Assembly (NCBI RefSeq): GCF_000024065.1
Contig: NC_013174.1
Span: 1,550,001-1,614,000 of the forward strand
DNA length: 64,000 nucleotides
From: Jonesia denitrificans DSM 20603
GTDB taxonomy: Bacteria > Actinomycetota > Actinomycetes > Actinomycetales > Cellulomonadaceae
Direction: 5' to 3'
The translations under genes were made by a program, and so were the position numbers. How positions within the stretch are numbered: the first letter of the stretch is position 1; each line of letters starts with the position of its first letter. The notes beneath the pieces were generated by a model. That model ran no database searches. It had not been told where the DNA came from and was given only the letters and a program-made list of their open reading frames with translations. Shown in pieces: positions 32,447-41,376 of this stretch.

Positions 32447-34546
32447 ATGTCTAACACTGTGAAAATGCCCGCGCTGGGCGAATCCGTCACCGAAGGAACC
32501 GTTACCCGCTGGCTGAAGAACGTGGGCGACACCATCGAGGTCGACGAACCACTCCTTGAGGTGTCCACCGACAAAGTCGACACCGAAATTCCCTCTCCAT
32601 TTTCTGGAGTACTCGAAGCTATCCTCGTCGAAGAAGATGACACTGTGGAGGTCGGGGCCGATCTCGCAACAATTGGTGACGGCTCAGGCGCGTCATCAGC
32701 TCAGCCTGCAACCTCCGAACAGCCTGCTTCGCCACAAGAGGCTGCTCCTGCTCAACAGCAGGCACCTGCCGAGCAGCCAGCTCAGCCCTCAGCTGCAACA
32801 CCGGCTTCAGGCGATGGCGAAAAGGTCACTCTTCCCGCACTCGGCGAATCCGTCACCGAAGGAACCGTGACCCGCTGGCTGAAGAACGTGGGCGACACCA
32901 TCGAGGTCGACGAACCACTCCTTGAGGTATCCACCGACAAAGTCGACACCGAGGTGCCCTCACCGGTCGCTGGTGTGGTCACACAAATCCTTGTCGAGGA
33001 AGACGAAACAGTTGAGGTCGGCGCAGTCCTCGCCATCATCGGCGACGGCTCCACACCCGCACCACAACAACAACCAGCACAACAGCCTGCTTCGCCACAA
33101 GAGGCTGCTCCTGCTCAACAGCAGGCACCTGCCGAGCAGCCAGCTCAGCCCTCAGCTGCAACACCGGCTTCAGGCGATGGCGAAAAGGTCACTCTTCCCG
33201 CACTCGGCGAATCCGTCACCGAAGGAACCGTTACCCGCTGGCTGAAGAACGTGGGCGACACCATCGAGGTCGACGAACCACTCCTTGAGGTGTCCACCGA
33301 CAAAGTCGACACCGAGGTGCCCTCACCGGTCGCTGGTGTGGTCACACAAATCCTTGTCGAGGAAGACGAAACAGTTGAGGTCGGCGCAGTCCTCGCCATC
33401 ATCGGCGACGGCTCCACACCCGCACCACAACAACAACCAGCAGAAGAACCCGCCCCGGTGGCACCACAGCCTGCGGTGCCTTCGGAAGCAGCACAACAAG
33501 CGGCCCCACCTGCGCAGTCCTCCCCCACTCCGGCTCAGGAATCTGCTGCGACACCAGCTCGTGCACCGCAGTCAACTCCCGCAGCAGCACCTGCTGCACG
33601 AGGTGGATACGTGACACCACTGGTCCGCAAGCTCGCCTCCGAGAAGGGAGTGGACCTGTCCACGGTGACAGGCACCGGCATTGGCGGACGCATCCGCAAG
33701 GAAGATGTGCTCGAGGCTGCACAGAAAGCTGCGCAACCCGCTGCCGCACCGCAACGAGCTGAACAGCCAGCACCAAGCACATCGACAGATGGCTCAACAG
33801 CACCCACGACAATCCTCCCGGTCTCGGAACTGCGCGGAACAACAGAGAAAGCGTCACGCCTGCGCCAGATCATTGCTGAGCGCATGGTCGAAGCACTCCA
33901 GACGCAAGCTCAACTCACCACCGTCATGGAAGTCGACGTCACCGCAGTTGTGCGGCTACGGTCCAAGGTCAAGGAAGCGTTCAAAGCAAAGCACGGTGCG
34001 AACCTCACGTTCCTGTCGTTCTATGCGTTAGCCGCAGCCGAAGCGTTGAAGGCTTACCCGAAGATCAACGGTGTCCTGGAAGACAAAACCATCACCTACC
34101 CAGACGCCGAACACATCGGTATCGCCGTGGACACACCACGTGGGTTGTTGGTTCCCGTCATCAAGAACGCAGGCGACCTCGACCTCGCCGGATTCGCCAC
34201 CTCGATCACCGACCTTGGTTCACGGACCCGCGATAACAAGGTCAAACCCGATGAGTTGTCAGGCGCTACCTTCACCATCACCAACACAGGGTCTGGTGGC
34301 GCCCTGTTCGACACACCCATTGTCCCGGTAGGAACCTCCGCGATCCTGGGAACAGGCACCATGGTGAAACGACCAGCAGTGGTTGCTGGCCCTGACGGTG
34401 AGGATGTCATCGCCATCCGCACCTTCACCTACCTGTCCATTTCCTACGACCACCGGCTGGTTGACGGAGCTGACGCGTCACGCTTCTTGTCCGCGGTCAA
34501 GGCTCGGATCGAAGAGGGTAAGTTCGAGGACTTCCTCGGCCTGTAG
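32447..34546 (+). CDS. sucB: 2-oxoacid dehydrogenase E2 (dihydrolipoamide acyltransferase) with three lipoyl domains
   Basis: Core of a 2-oxoacid dehydrogenase complex. Three lipoyl domains at about 1-79, 125-203 and 246-324, each with the lipoylated Lys in [10 protein letters not shown] (Lys 43, 165, 286), joined by Gln/Pro/Ala-rich linkers; E1/E3-binding domain [17 protein letters not shown] near 385-425; catalytic domain to the end with [14 protein letters not shown] (His and Asp-Gly). 699 residues is long because of the third lipoyl domain. In M. tuberculosis the equivalent (DlaT, annotated sucB) serves pyruvate dehydrogenase, so substrate is not fixed by the name. lpdA, lipB and lipA are close. 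Confidence 0.92.
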   Translation: MSNTVKMPALGESVTEGTVTRWLKNVGDTIEVDEPLLEVSTDKVDTEIPSPFSGVLEAILVEEDDTVEVGADLATIGDGSGASSAQPATSEQPASPQEAAPAQQQAPAEQPAQPSAATPASGDGEKVTLPALGESVTEGTVTRWLKNVGDTIEVDEPLLEVSTDKVDTEVPSPVAGVVTQILVEEDETVEVGAVLAIIGDGSTPAPQQQPAQQPASPQEAAPAQQQAPAEQPAQPSAATPASGDGEKVTLPALGESVTEGTVTRWLKNVGDTIEVDEPLLEVSTDKVDTEVPSPVAGVVTQILVEEDETVEVGAVLAIIGDGSTPAPQQQPAEEPAPVAPQPAVPSEAAQQAAPPAQSSPTPAQESAATPARAPQSTPAAAPAARGGYVTPLVRKLASEKGVDLSTVTGTGIGGRIRKEDVLEAAQKAAQPAAAPQRAEQPAPSTSTDGSTAPTTILPVSELRGTTEKASRLRQIIAERMVEALQTQAQLTTVMEVDVTAVVRLRSKVKEAFKAKHGANLTFLSFYALAAAEALKAYPKINGVLEDKTITYPDAEHIGIAVDTPRGLLVPVIKNAGDLDLAGFATSITDLGSRTRDNKVKPDELSGATFTITNTGSGGALFDTPIVPVGTSAILGTGTMVKRPAVVAGPDGEDVIAIRTFTYLSISYDHRLVDGADASRFLSAVKARIEEGKFEDFLGL
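32718..33442 (+). repeat. two tandem 363-bp copies encoding linker plus lipoyl domain
   Basis: Copies 32718-33080 and 33081-33442 differ at only two silent positions that I could find (GTG/GTT and GTA/GTG valine codons). At both, the second copy agrees with lipoyl domain 1, which is itself identical to it over about 110 bp (32477-32586). Confidence 0.9.
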
Positions 34547-34558
34547 CACCCACCCATG

Positions 34559-34601
34559 AGCTCTGGGCTGCCACCACATCACGTGGTGGCAGCCCAGAGC
34601 T
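34559..34601 (+). terminator. terminator of the lpdA-E2 operon
   Basis: 19-bp perfect stem (34559-34577 with 34583-34601), loop ATCAC, followed by TTG, 12 nt after the stop. Confidence 0.85.
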
Positions 34602-34682
34602 TTGCCATGACCCCATCCGCCGCACTCATCTCACCACGCAACGCGCTTCCCGGTAGGGGACGCGTCAGTGTCCTGAGCACAT

Positions 34683-34688
34683 TACTGT
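34683..34688 (+). promoter_or_regulatory. candidate leaderless -10 hexamer TACTGT
   Basis: Ends 6 nt before ATG 34695. GGAGGT touches the ATG directly, too close to act as a ribosome binding site. Confidence 0.4.
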
Positions 34689-34694
34689 GGAGGT

Positions 34695-35636
34695 ATGACT
34701 GACACTTCCACGCCACACACAATTGTCATCGCAGGGGCAAGCGGCATGATTGGATCTGCACTGACCACTGCGCTTCGCGAGCGCGGACATCACGTCATTC
34801 AACTCACCAGACAACGCACCGGACGAACACAGACCGGGCAAGGCGTGGACACAGTGACATGGGATCCAGCACGCGGATTTGTGCCCCAAAAGGTCATAGA
34901 CCGCGCAGATGCAGTCATCAACCTTGCTGGCGCGAGCATTGGGGATCGCCGCTGGGACAAGGCCTATAAGAAAAAGATCCTCCATTCCCGGGTCTGTGCT
35001 ACCTCAACCCTCGCCCGAGCCATTGCACGATCCGACACTCCCCCACAGGTCCTACTCCAAGCATCCGCAACAGGTTTTTACGGGTTCCCGGAACATCCTG
35101 TGGACGAGAAGTCGTTTTCAGGCTCCACGTTTCTTGCCGCAGTGTGCCGTGCGTGGGAAGCGGAGGCAAAACCAGCGATGAATGCCGGCTGCCGAGTGGT
35201 CTTTCTCCGCACCGGAATTGTTCTTGACCCTTCAGGTGGTGCGCTCAAAAAAATGCTGATCCCGCTCAAGCTTGGGGTTGGTGGGCCTTTGGGGTCGGGC
35301 AATCAAGTGTGGTCATGGATCACGTTAGCTGACCATGTCCGCGCCTGCTTGTTTCTACTTGATACCGCGCAGGCATGGGGGCCGGTGAACCTTGTGGCCC
35401 CTGGGACGGTCACGCAGCGCGAACTCACCGCAGCGTTTGCACAACAGATGCGACGGCCGGCGTTGGTCACGGTTCCATCTTTTGCTCTACGAGTTGCGCT
35501 TGGCCAGTTTGCTGGTGAAATCACTCGCGGTGTGACCGTGCGTCCCACAGTCCTTGACGAGTTGGGATTCACTTTTGATCACCCAACTGTTGACCGGGCG
35601 GCTCGTTGGGCAATTGACGAACGTGGCAGTGTTTAG
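34695..35636 (+). CDS. TIGR01777-family SDR epimerase
   Basis: Extended short-chain dehydrogenase-like protein. NAD(P)-binding motif IVIAGASGMIGSALTTAL at the N-terminus, DAVINLAGASIGDRRW, SATGFYGFPEHPVDEKS (with catalytic-type Tyr), and a C-terminal DUF1731-like segment RPTVLDELGFTFDHPTVD. 313 residues. Substrate unknown; M. tuberculosis Rv2216 is the positional equivalent between E2 and lipB. Its last four bases overlap the end of the convergent gene. Confidence 0.85.
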   Translation: MTDTSTPHTIVIAGASGMIGSALTTALRERGHHVIQLTRQRTGRTQTGQGVDTVTWDPARGFVPQKVIDRADAVINLAGASIGDRRWDKAYKKKILHSRVCATSTLARAIARSDTPPQVLLQASATGFYGFPEHPVDEKSFSGSTFLAAVCRAWEAEAKPAMNAGCRVVFLRTGIVLDPSGGALKKMLIPLKLGVGGPLGSGNQVWSWITLADHVRACLFLLDTAQAWGPVNLVAPGTVTQRELTAAFAQQMRRPALVTVPSFALRVALGQFAGEITRGVTVRPTVLDELGFTFDHPTVDRAARWAIDERGSV

Positions 35637-37006
35637 TTGTCGCTCTTGCCCTCCTCGGCTGATGCGTTGTTGTCCTTTGTCCGGGGCGGTGTCACATCAA
35701 CAAGACGCCAGTGACCATCCACGTGCTGGAGCGTCATTGTGGCTTCCTCGTGATAGGTCGATGTGTAAGGTTCCTCCCCTAATCCAGAAAGGGTTTGTTC
35801 CAGTTCATAGGACACTGTCACTTCAGCGGTCGTGTCATGATGGCTATCAACCAACGACTCATGCATGGTGACTTCAGCTCGGGTGACACTCACCTGTTGT
35901 TCGCGTAACGAGGTGATTAACTCTGTTGTTGCTTGCGCCACTGGCGAGGCGTCTGCAGCAAAGTCGGACGTCTTGATCTCTTGGGTCGGATCAACGGTAG
36001 CGTCTTGTATCACCTGGTAGCGCGTAGAAATCAGATCAGAAGTTGCCTCAAGAAGTTGGTTGTCACTGGCGCTCGTTGATGGTTCAGAGACGTCGGCAGC
36101 GACCGGTGTGGATTGCTGTGACGGAGTCTGTGTGGTGGTTAGTGCGCTGACTCCCCACGCAACAAGGACGACGACACCACATAAAAGTGTTGCTGCGGCT
36201 GCATAATATGCGGGACGGCGTCGTGGGGTCTCCCGCGTGTTCTTTCCCGGTCGTGGTAAGGACCCCGTTGCAGACATAGTCTCCTGATGCCCATGAGCTA
36301 CTGACCGGGTTGCGCCAGTTGCCGGCTCTCGAAGGGTCAACGCCGCGTCACTCATCGCATCAGAACCAGAGTTGTCAATCACAGACGCGAGTTGTTCGAC
36401 AGCTTGACGAGCCACATCGGAGTCAATGAGATGAGCTTGGGCAAGTTCATTGATGACCTGACGCAACTGTTCGACTACTCCCACCGTGCGCGGTGAGGCA
36501 CTGCGTGATCCTTCTGCATGCATCGTTGTTGTGTGGGAAACAAGGAGCGCCCCCTCGCCATTCACAACCAGGTCTTTCACGGCCAATCGTTCTGTCTGCC
36601 ACCCAGCATCACGAAGATCCGTCAGTGCAGATACCATGTGGGACACATATGTGGCAGTCGTTGGCGCGTCCGCAGGCCGCCGTGTCAGTTCTCGAGTTAA
36701 GGGGCGTGTTGCGACCGTCACAAGGACCACTGCACTGGACAACGTGATCGCGTCATCGAGCGGCTCAATATGCGAGTCATGACCCACAAGAGATGCGGAC
36801 AACTCTCGCCACCAGGTCCCTGCCTCAACCGCCTCGTGGGGATGCTCATACCATTGCACCCGCAACCGCACTGGTTGACCGTGACGAGTGGCATCGACAA
36901 GCGTGGAAGGGCCATGCGGTGTCAGTGCATGAGGGACAACCACTCGGTGGATCGAAATTCCTGCGTCGGACAGAAGCGCCACATCGGCATCGTCAAGGTG
37001 GGACAT
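35633..37006 (-). CDS. hypothetical single-pass membrane protein
   Basis: 457 residues, unrecognised. Residues 1-210 form a soluble domain (TWWRELSASLVGHDSHIEPLDDAITLSS, then a lobe with VSALTDLRDAGWQTERLAVKDLVVNGEGALLVSH) that recalls a degenerate protein-kinase-like fold, only a suggestion. A proline/Arg-rich linker precedes one helix near 268-290 (YYAAAATLLCGVVVLVAWGV). The outside part is Ser/Thr-rich and ends in a domain with YHEEATMTLQHVDGHWRLVDV. Start ATG 37006 lacks a clear ribosome binding site. Confidence 0.65.
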   Translation of the reverse strand: MSHLDDADVALLSDAGISIHRVVVPHALTPHGPSTLVDATRHGQPVRLRVQWYEHPHEAVEAGTWWRELSASLVGHDSHIEPLDDAITLSSAVVLVTVATRPLTRELTRRPADAPTTATYVSHMVSALTDLRDAGWQTERLAVKDLVVNGEGALLVSHTTTMHAEGSRSASPRTVGVVEQLRQVINELAQAHLIDSDVARQAVEQLASVIDNSGSDAMSDAALTLREPATGATRSVAHGHQETMSATGSLPRPGKNTRETPRRRPAYYAAAATLLCGVVVLVAWGVSALTTTQTPSQQSTPVAADVSEPSTSASDNQLLEATSDLISTRYQVIQDATVDPTQEIKTSDFAADASPVAQATTELITSLREQQVSVTRAEVTMHESLVDSHHDTTAEVTVSYELEQTLSGLGEEPYTSTYHEEATMTLQHVDGHWRLVDVTPPRTKDNNASAEEGKSDN

Positions 37007-37078
37007 ACCTCTATTTCAGCGCATCGTTACCACCCTTCAGGCGTCATCCACAGTGGACCTCTCCCCACATGATGGTGA

Positions 37079-38125
37079 TCACATATCAGGGTTGGACTGA
37101 GCGAGCTGCACAACCTGAGCATTCAACGCGCTGTCTTGCGCCGCATCTAAAATCTGCGCTGTTGTCACAGCATCACGTGGGTCAACGGGTGCGGGTCCTT
37201 CCCCCCGCAGCCACGTGTCTGCAAGTCGGTAAAAATCACCGTGTCCACCCTTCGCTGCTGGGACCGCAGTGACACTCTCACCGTGCGCCACCCATCCCTG
37301 CGCACCCCCCTCACTGGTGCCCCGTACCGCAAAGGCAGTCGGTTCTGATTCAAAATCAGTGACTACATAGGCTCCCTTAGTTCCCAGCACCCGTGTCCGT
37401 GGGCCAGGAGCTCCAACCATTGAGCCCGCCCACAGGCGAGAGATCACCCCCGATGCGTGCGTCAAGCTGATAAAGACATCGTCATAGGCGGCAGTCGAGA
37501 GGTGTCGTGCAGTTGCATACACTGTGGTCACTGGACCAAAAAGATGAACTGCCGAGTCGACGAGGTGGGCCCCGAGGTCTTGCAGCAGCCCACCGGAGGC
37601 AGGGTCGTTTTCTTTCCATCGGTTTTTTGGTTGCGGGCGCCACCTCTCCCACCGCCGTTCAAACGTATGAACCTGGCCAAGTTCACCAGTTGTGAGAAGT
37701 TGTGTGAGTGTCAGTTGTTCGCTGTCCCAGCGACGATTCTGGAACACCGTGAGCGGCACGTTTTCCTGGGACGCGTGATCGACCAGTTGGGTCGCTTGTG
37801 CCGCACTCACCGCCAGTGGTTTATCCACGATTGTCGGAATACCCGCCCCGATGAGGGTGTGCACATGCTCGGCATGCAGATGCGATGGGCTCACCACAAC
37901 GACGACATCAAAGTCATCGCGATACTTCAGGAGATCACTGAGTTGTCCAACTGTTCGCGCCTTGGGCCAGTCCTCACCCACCTGCGCCCGCCGCTCAGTG
38001 TTATTGGTCACAACAGCAGTGACCTGCCACCCAGCTTCCCGCATCAAGGGGCTATGGATTAAACCCCCAGCCATCCCATACCCCACAAGGGCTGCCCGAA
38101 TCGGTTGCGCTAACAATGTCGTCAT
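37079..38125 (-). CDS. Gfo/Idh/MocA-family oxidoreductase
   Basis: NAD(P)-dependent sugar-type dehydrogenase. IRAALVGYGMAGGLIHSPLM is the dinucleotide-binding start, VVVVSPSHLHAEHVHTLIGAGIPTIVDKPLAVS carries the conserved EKP-type motif as DKP, and GLLQDLGAHLVDSAVHLFGPV the family D-G-x-H motif. 348 residues. ATG 38125 has TAGGAT 6 nt upstream; a TTG directly before it is possible. Divergent from lipB with 76 bp between starts. Substrate unknown. Confidence 0.88.
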   Translation of the reverse strand: MTTLLAQPIRAALVGYGMAGGLIHSPLMREAGWQVTAVVTNNTERRAQVGEDWPKARTVGQLSDLLKYRDDFDVVVVVSPSHLHAEHVHTLIGAGIPTIVDKPLAVSAAQATQLVDHASQENVPLTVFQNRRWDSEQLTLTQLLTTGELGQVHTFERRWERWRPQPKNRWKENDPASGGLLQDLGAHLVDSAVHLFGPVTTVYATARHLSTAAYDDVFISLTHASGVISRLWAGSMVGAPGPRTRVLGTKGAYVVTDFESEPTAFAVRGTSEGGAQGWVAHGESVTAVPAAKGGHGDFYRLADTWLRGEGPAPVDPRDAVTTAQILDAAQDSALNAQVVQLAQSNPDM

Positions 38126-38131
38126 CAAGAC

Positions 38132-38137
38132 ATCCTA
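38132..38137 (-). promoter_or_regulatory. candidate leaderless -10 hexamer TAGGAT
   Basis: Ends 6 nt before the minus-strand ATG at 38125. Confidence 0.4.
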
Positions 38138-38189
38138 CGAAACATTGCCCACGATGCGACAGCATTCGCGTGCCACCACACGTCAGGGT

Positions 38190-38195
38190 TACCGT
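38190..38195 (+). promoter_or_regulatory. candidate leaderless -10 hexamer TACCGT
   Basis: Ends 6 nt before GTG 38202 and favours that start for lipB. Confidence 0.4.
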
Positions 38196-38201
38196 GGCTA
38201 C

Positions 38202-38912
38202 GTGGACACAGCCCTGCTCACCACCAAACACCATTCACCAGTCATTGCCCACATCAACTACCGTGACGCGTGGGCTGTTCAACGGTCCCTGCATGCCGAC
38301 GTTGCTGCGGGAACAAGTGATTCCCGTGTCCTGTACGTCGAACACGAAGGCGTATACACAGCAGGTCGCCGCACCCGAGCCGCAGAAAAACTCTCCGTCA
38401 CCCCCATCGATGTGGACCGCGGCGGGAAAATCACCTGGCATGGCCCGGGCCAACTCGTGGCGTACCCCATTGTTCGGCTGTCAGAGCCCGTCGACGTTGT
38501 GGCCTATGTCCGCGCACTGGAACACGCTGTCATGGCGACGTGCTCCCAACACGGTGTGCCCACAAAACGGGTGGAAGGACGGTCCGGAGTCTGGATCGAC
38601 GATCCCCACGGACCTGACCGTAAAGTCTGTGCCATTGGTGTGCGAGTGTCCCGTGGCGTATCCATGCACGGACTCGCCCTGAACTGCACCAACCTGCTAG
38701 AACCTTACCGACACATCGTTCCGTGTGGGATTACTGACGCTGGCGTGACCACCTTGTCGGTAGAAGCAGGACACGAACTGACAACCGCCCTCATTCAACC
38801 AACGCTCCACAGCGCTCTTACGGCGGCACTTGGCCCCTTGCGCATCGTGAACCCGCACCAGATCTCGTACACGTCAGACAACGAAGGGGAAAACCATGAC
38901 CGTACCCACTGA
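38202..38912 (+). CDS. lipB: octanoyl-ACP:protein octanoyltransferase
   Basis: Moves octanoyl groups from acyl carrier protein to lipoyl domains, the first step of lipoate synthesis. Motifs: [43 protein letters not shown] with [21 protein letters not shown] and the catalytic Cys/Lys pair (IVPCGI, and Lys in KVCAIG). 236 residues from GTG 38202; ATG 38154 would add 16. The end overlaps lipA by 17 nt, so the two are coupled. The E2 upstream is the obvious client. Confidence 0.9.
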   Translation: MDTALLTTKHHSPVIAHINYRDAWAVQRSLHADVAAGTSDSRVLYVEHEGVYTAGRRTRAAEKLSVTPIDVDRGGKITWHGPGQLVAYPIVRLSEPVDVVAYVRALEHAVMATCSQHGVPTKRVEGRSGVWIDDPHGPDRKVCAIGVRVSRGVSMHGLALNCTNLLEPYRHIVPCGITDAGVTTLSVEAGHELTTALIQPTLHSALTAALGPLRIVNPHQISYTSDNEGENHDRTH

Positions 38913-39942
38913 GGGACGCCGGATGCTTCGCATCGAAGCACGCAACTCCCAAGTGCCCATCGAGAAAAAGCCTGACTGGATCAAAACCCGGGCCACTGTG
39001 GGCCCGGAATACACCGACATGCGGTCACTGGTTCGGCAAGGGTCACTGCACACTGTCTGTGAAGAGGCGGGCTGCCCCAACATATACGAATGCTGGGAAG
39101 ACCGAGAAGCCACATTCCTCATTGGTGGGGATCAATGCACGCGCCGCTGCGACTTTTGCCAGATTGACACCGGAAAACCTGCGGAGTTCGACCGCGACGA
39201 ACCCCGTCGAGTGGCTGAATCAGTAGCAGAACTCGGATTAAAGTACTCCACGGTCACTGGAGTTGCTCGCGATGACCTGCCTGATGGTGGTGCCTGGCTC
39301 TACGCAGAAACTGTCCGCCAAATCCACGCACTCAACCCCAACACTGGTGTTGAGGTTCTCATCCCAGACTTTAACGCCATCCCCGAACTCCTCGACGAGG
39401 TCAACTCCTCACAACCAGAAGTTCTGGCCCACAACGTGGAAACCGTTCCGCGAATCTTCAAGCAAATCCGACCAGGATTCCGCTATGACCGTTCCCTTTC
39501 CGTGTTAACACGGGCTCGTGATGCCGGTCTCATCACCAAATCCAACCTCATCTTGGGCATGGGTGAAACCACCGAAGAAATTGTGGAAGCAATGGAAGAA
39601 TTGCACGCAGCAGGGTGCGATTTACTCACCATTACCCAGTACCTGCGCCCCACAAAACGCCACCATCCCGTGGACCGGTGGGTTCGCCCAGAAGAGTTCG
39701 TGGAGTTGTCACAAGAAGCTGAACGCATCGGTTTTCTGGGTGTCATGTCTGGACCACTGGTTCGTTCCTCCTACCGTGCTGGGCGCCTGTGGGGGCAAGC
39801 GATGCGCAAGAGGAATATGACTGTCCCTGCCGCCCTTGCTCACTTACTTGAACCCACCGTGTCCCGGCAAGAAGCAGCTTTCCTCACGACACATTCGCCC
39901 TCAGCGAAGCAACCCGTGGGCGCTCTCGCTCAAGAGAGCTAA
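38896..39942 (+). CDS. lipA: lipoyl synthase
   Basis: Radical SAM enzyme inserting two sulfurs into octanoyl-lipoyl domains. Auxiliary cluster [12 protein letters not shown] and radical-SAM cluster CTRRCDFC are both complete; the terminal RSSYRAG serine motif is present. 348 residues. AAGGGG lies upstream of ATG 38896 inside lipB. Needs Fe-S delivery (erpA is at 15835). Confidence 0.95.
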   Translation: MTVPTEGRRMLRIEARNSQVPIEKKPDWIKTRATVGPEYTDMRSLVRQGSLHTVCEEAGCPNIYECWEDREATFLIGGDQCTRRCDFCQIDTGKPAEFDRDEPRRVAESVAELGLKYSTVTGVARDDLPDGGAWLYAETVRQIHALNPNTGVEVLIPDFNAIPELLDEVNSSQPEVLAHNVETVPRIFKQIRPGFRYDRSLSVLTRARDAGLITKSNLILGMGETTEEIVEAMEELHAAGCDLLTITQYLRPTKRHHPVDRWVRPEEFVELSQEAERIGFLGVMSGPLVRSSYRAGRLWGQAMRKRNMTVPAALAHLLEPTVSRQEAAFLTTHSPSAKQPVGALAQES

Positions 39943-39952
39943 CTGACCCGGC

Positions 39953-39958
39953 TAGACT
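39953..39958 (+). promoter_or_regulatory. candidate leaderless -10 hexamer TAGACT
   Basis: Ends 7 nt before ATG 39966. Confidence 0.35.
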
Positions 39959-39965
39959 GGTCCCC

Positions 39966-40685
39966 ATGGCTCGCAAGAAAACCGATGCGCCCACCGATGG
40001 CGGTCAGCAAAAGAAACCGAAAAAAGTTCGTTGGTATCACCAAATACACCAGGTGTACAAGCTGACAGTGCAACACGATCCGGCTACCCGGTGGTGGCTG
40101 CTCGGCTCATTCCTGGGTGTAATCGCACTTTCCGTTGGTTTGGGTTTCCTGTTCAACCAGGTGGTTTACCTGATCATCATCGGGCTGCCGTTTGCTTTGT
40201 TGACGGTCATGTTCATCCTTGCGCGGCGGGCAGAGCGCGTTCAGTATGGTCTCATTGACGGTCAGCCGGGTGCTTCGCGCGCAGTGTTGGGCACTATTCG
40301 GCGCGGCTGGTCGTTCCCAGAAGATCCAGTCCTTATTGACCCGAAGACTCAAGACGTTGTGTTCCGCGGTGTAGGGCGCCCTGGTGTTGTTCTCATCACA
40401 GAAGGACCGGCGAAACGGGTGGTTCGTCTGGTGGAGAAAGAGGAGAAACGCATGAAGCGGATTCTCCCTGGTGTCCCAGTGACCGTGATTCAGGTGGGAC
40501 ATGAGGAAGGCCAGGTCCCTGTTTCGAAGCTTGTTCGAACAGTGCAGAAACTCAAACCGCGTCTGAACCGTGCCGAGTTGGCGGAGGTCAACAAGCGGTT
40601 GCAGGCGTTGGGTCAGGTGAAGTTGCCTATTCCTAAGGGGATCGACCCGATGCGTGCCCGCCCGGATCGTAAAGGCATGCGGTAG
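39966..40685 (+). CDS. DUF4191 membrane protein
   Basis: 239 residues. Basic N-terminus (ARKKTDAPTDGGQQKKPKKVRW), two adjacent helices at about 42-61 and 65-85, then a soluble basic domain with AERVQYGLIDGQPGASRAVLGTIRRGW and a Lys-rich tail. Matches the conserved actinobacterial family found after lipA (Rv2219 in M. tuberculosis). Function unknown. 24 bp after lipA. Confidence 0.85.
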   Translation: MARKKTDAPTDGGQQKKPKKVRWYHQIHQVYKLTVQHDPATRWWLLGSFLGVIALSVGLGFLFNQVVYLIIIGLPFALLTVMFILARRAERVQYGLIDGQPGASRAVLGTIRRGWSFPEDPVLIDPKTQDVVFRGVGRPGVVLITEGPAKRVVRLVEKEEKRMKRILPGVPVTVIQVGHEEGQVPVSKLVRTVQKLKPRLNRAELAEVNKRLQALGQVKLPIPKGIDPMRARPDRKGMR

Positions 40686-40716
40686 CAGCCTCCAGCTGTT
40701 GATGCGCGGGCTGCGG

Positions 40717-41145
40717 TCACGCTCGAACGATCGTTGTTCGGGCGGCAATATCGTGCAGCCCGCGCCCTTGCGCGTCCCATACCACGGCGGGGATGACGAG
40801 GCAGAGCAGCGCGGTGCGTATCAGTGCAGGAACCACACCGACGTAGGGTGTGGGGCTGTTGATTCGCCGAACACGTAAGCCCGTCAGCCGGTGTCCAATG
40901 GTGGTGCCCAGTGTGGCGACCAGCACGACTGTGACCAGAGCAAAGACGCCAAGTTGCGCTAATGGTTGTCCTTGGAACACCAACCATGTGATCCCCGAGG
41001 CAACCGCCCAGTCGATGATCAGCGCCACGACGCGTCGCCCAAGTGGGGCGCGTTGGGGCTCTGCTGCCCCCTCTACTCCAGGCTGTGAACCGTGGGCGGG
41101 CGGACCGCCGTTGAGCCAGGACCCAAAATCTTGTCGAGAAGCCAC
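40717..41145 (-). CDS. RDD-family membrane protein
   Basis: 142 residues. RDD domain: APLGRRVVALIIDWAVASGITWLVF with the Arg and Asp of the family name, helix FALVTVVLVATLGTTIGHRLTGLRV, and a third helix before RGLHDIAARTTIV. Polar N-terminus of about 35 residues. GTG 41145 has TAGCCT 6 nt upstream. RDD proteins are small transport-associated membrane proteins of mostly unknown role; this one is the usual neighbour of glnA (Rv2219A position). Confidence 0.85.
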   Translation of the reverse strand: MASRQDFGSWLNGGPPAHGSQPGVEGAAEPQRAPLGRRVVALIIDWAVASGITWLVFQGQPLAQLGVFALVTVVLVATLGTTIGHRLTGLRVRRINSPTPYVGVVPALIRTALLCLVIPAVVWDAQGRGLHDIAARTTIVRA

Positions 41146-41151
41146 ACCTCA

Positions 41152-41157
41152 AGGCTA
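41152..41157 (-). promoter_or_regulatory. candidate leaderless -10 hexamer TAGCCT
   Basis: Ends 6 nt before the minus-strand GTG at 41145. Confidence 0.4.
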
Positions 41158-41276
41158 CCGTGATGAGCCGCCACCACGTGAACACACCACGACCAGGGGC
41201 GCCTCGTCCGGTAATCTTGCTCGTGAACACGGATCTGCGATCCCGGCTACGTGGATGTCACACGGAACGGCAATGT

Positions 41277-41314
41277 GTAACACCTGCGAAACATCAGGTA
41301 CACGGACGGGAAAC
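41277..41314 (+). promoter_or_regulatory. GlnR-type binding site upstream of glnA
   Basis: Four 5-mers with exact 6-nt gaps: GTAAC (41277), GAAAC (41288), TACAC (41299), GAAAC (41310). This is the arrangement known for the actinobacterial OmpR-type regulator GlnR (gTnAC-n6-GaAAC repeated). The third element is imperfect. It lies 62 bp before the glnA start. GlnR would activate glnA under nitrogen limitation; no glnR gene is in the window. Confidence 0.75.
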
Positions 41315-41376
41315 TCCACCGTCGTAGATTCATGCTGAGCCCGCCACTGAGGGCACCACCGAACAAGGAGTAACGG

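Noticed and set aside
32718-33442. Possible CRISPR or assembly artefact from repeated DNA
   Set aside because: The two long copies are in frame, encode functional lipoyl domains and differ at silent sites, so they are a genuine intragenic duplication; no CRISPR-like spacer pattern exists anywhere in the window.
40732-40748. LexA/SOS-box-like CGAAC...GTTCG
   Set aside because: The arms are 7 nt apart where the actinobacterial SOS box needs 4, and it lies inside the RDD gene.
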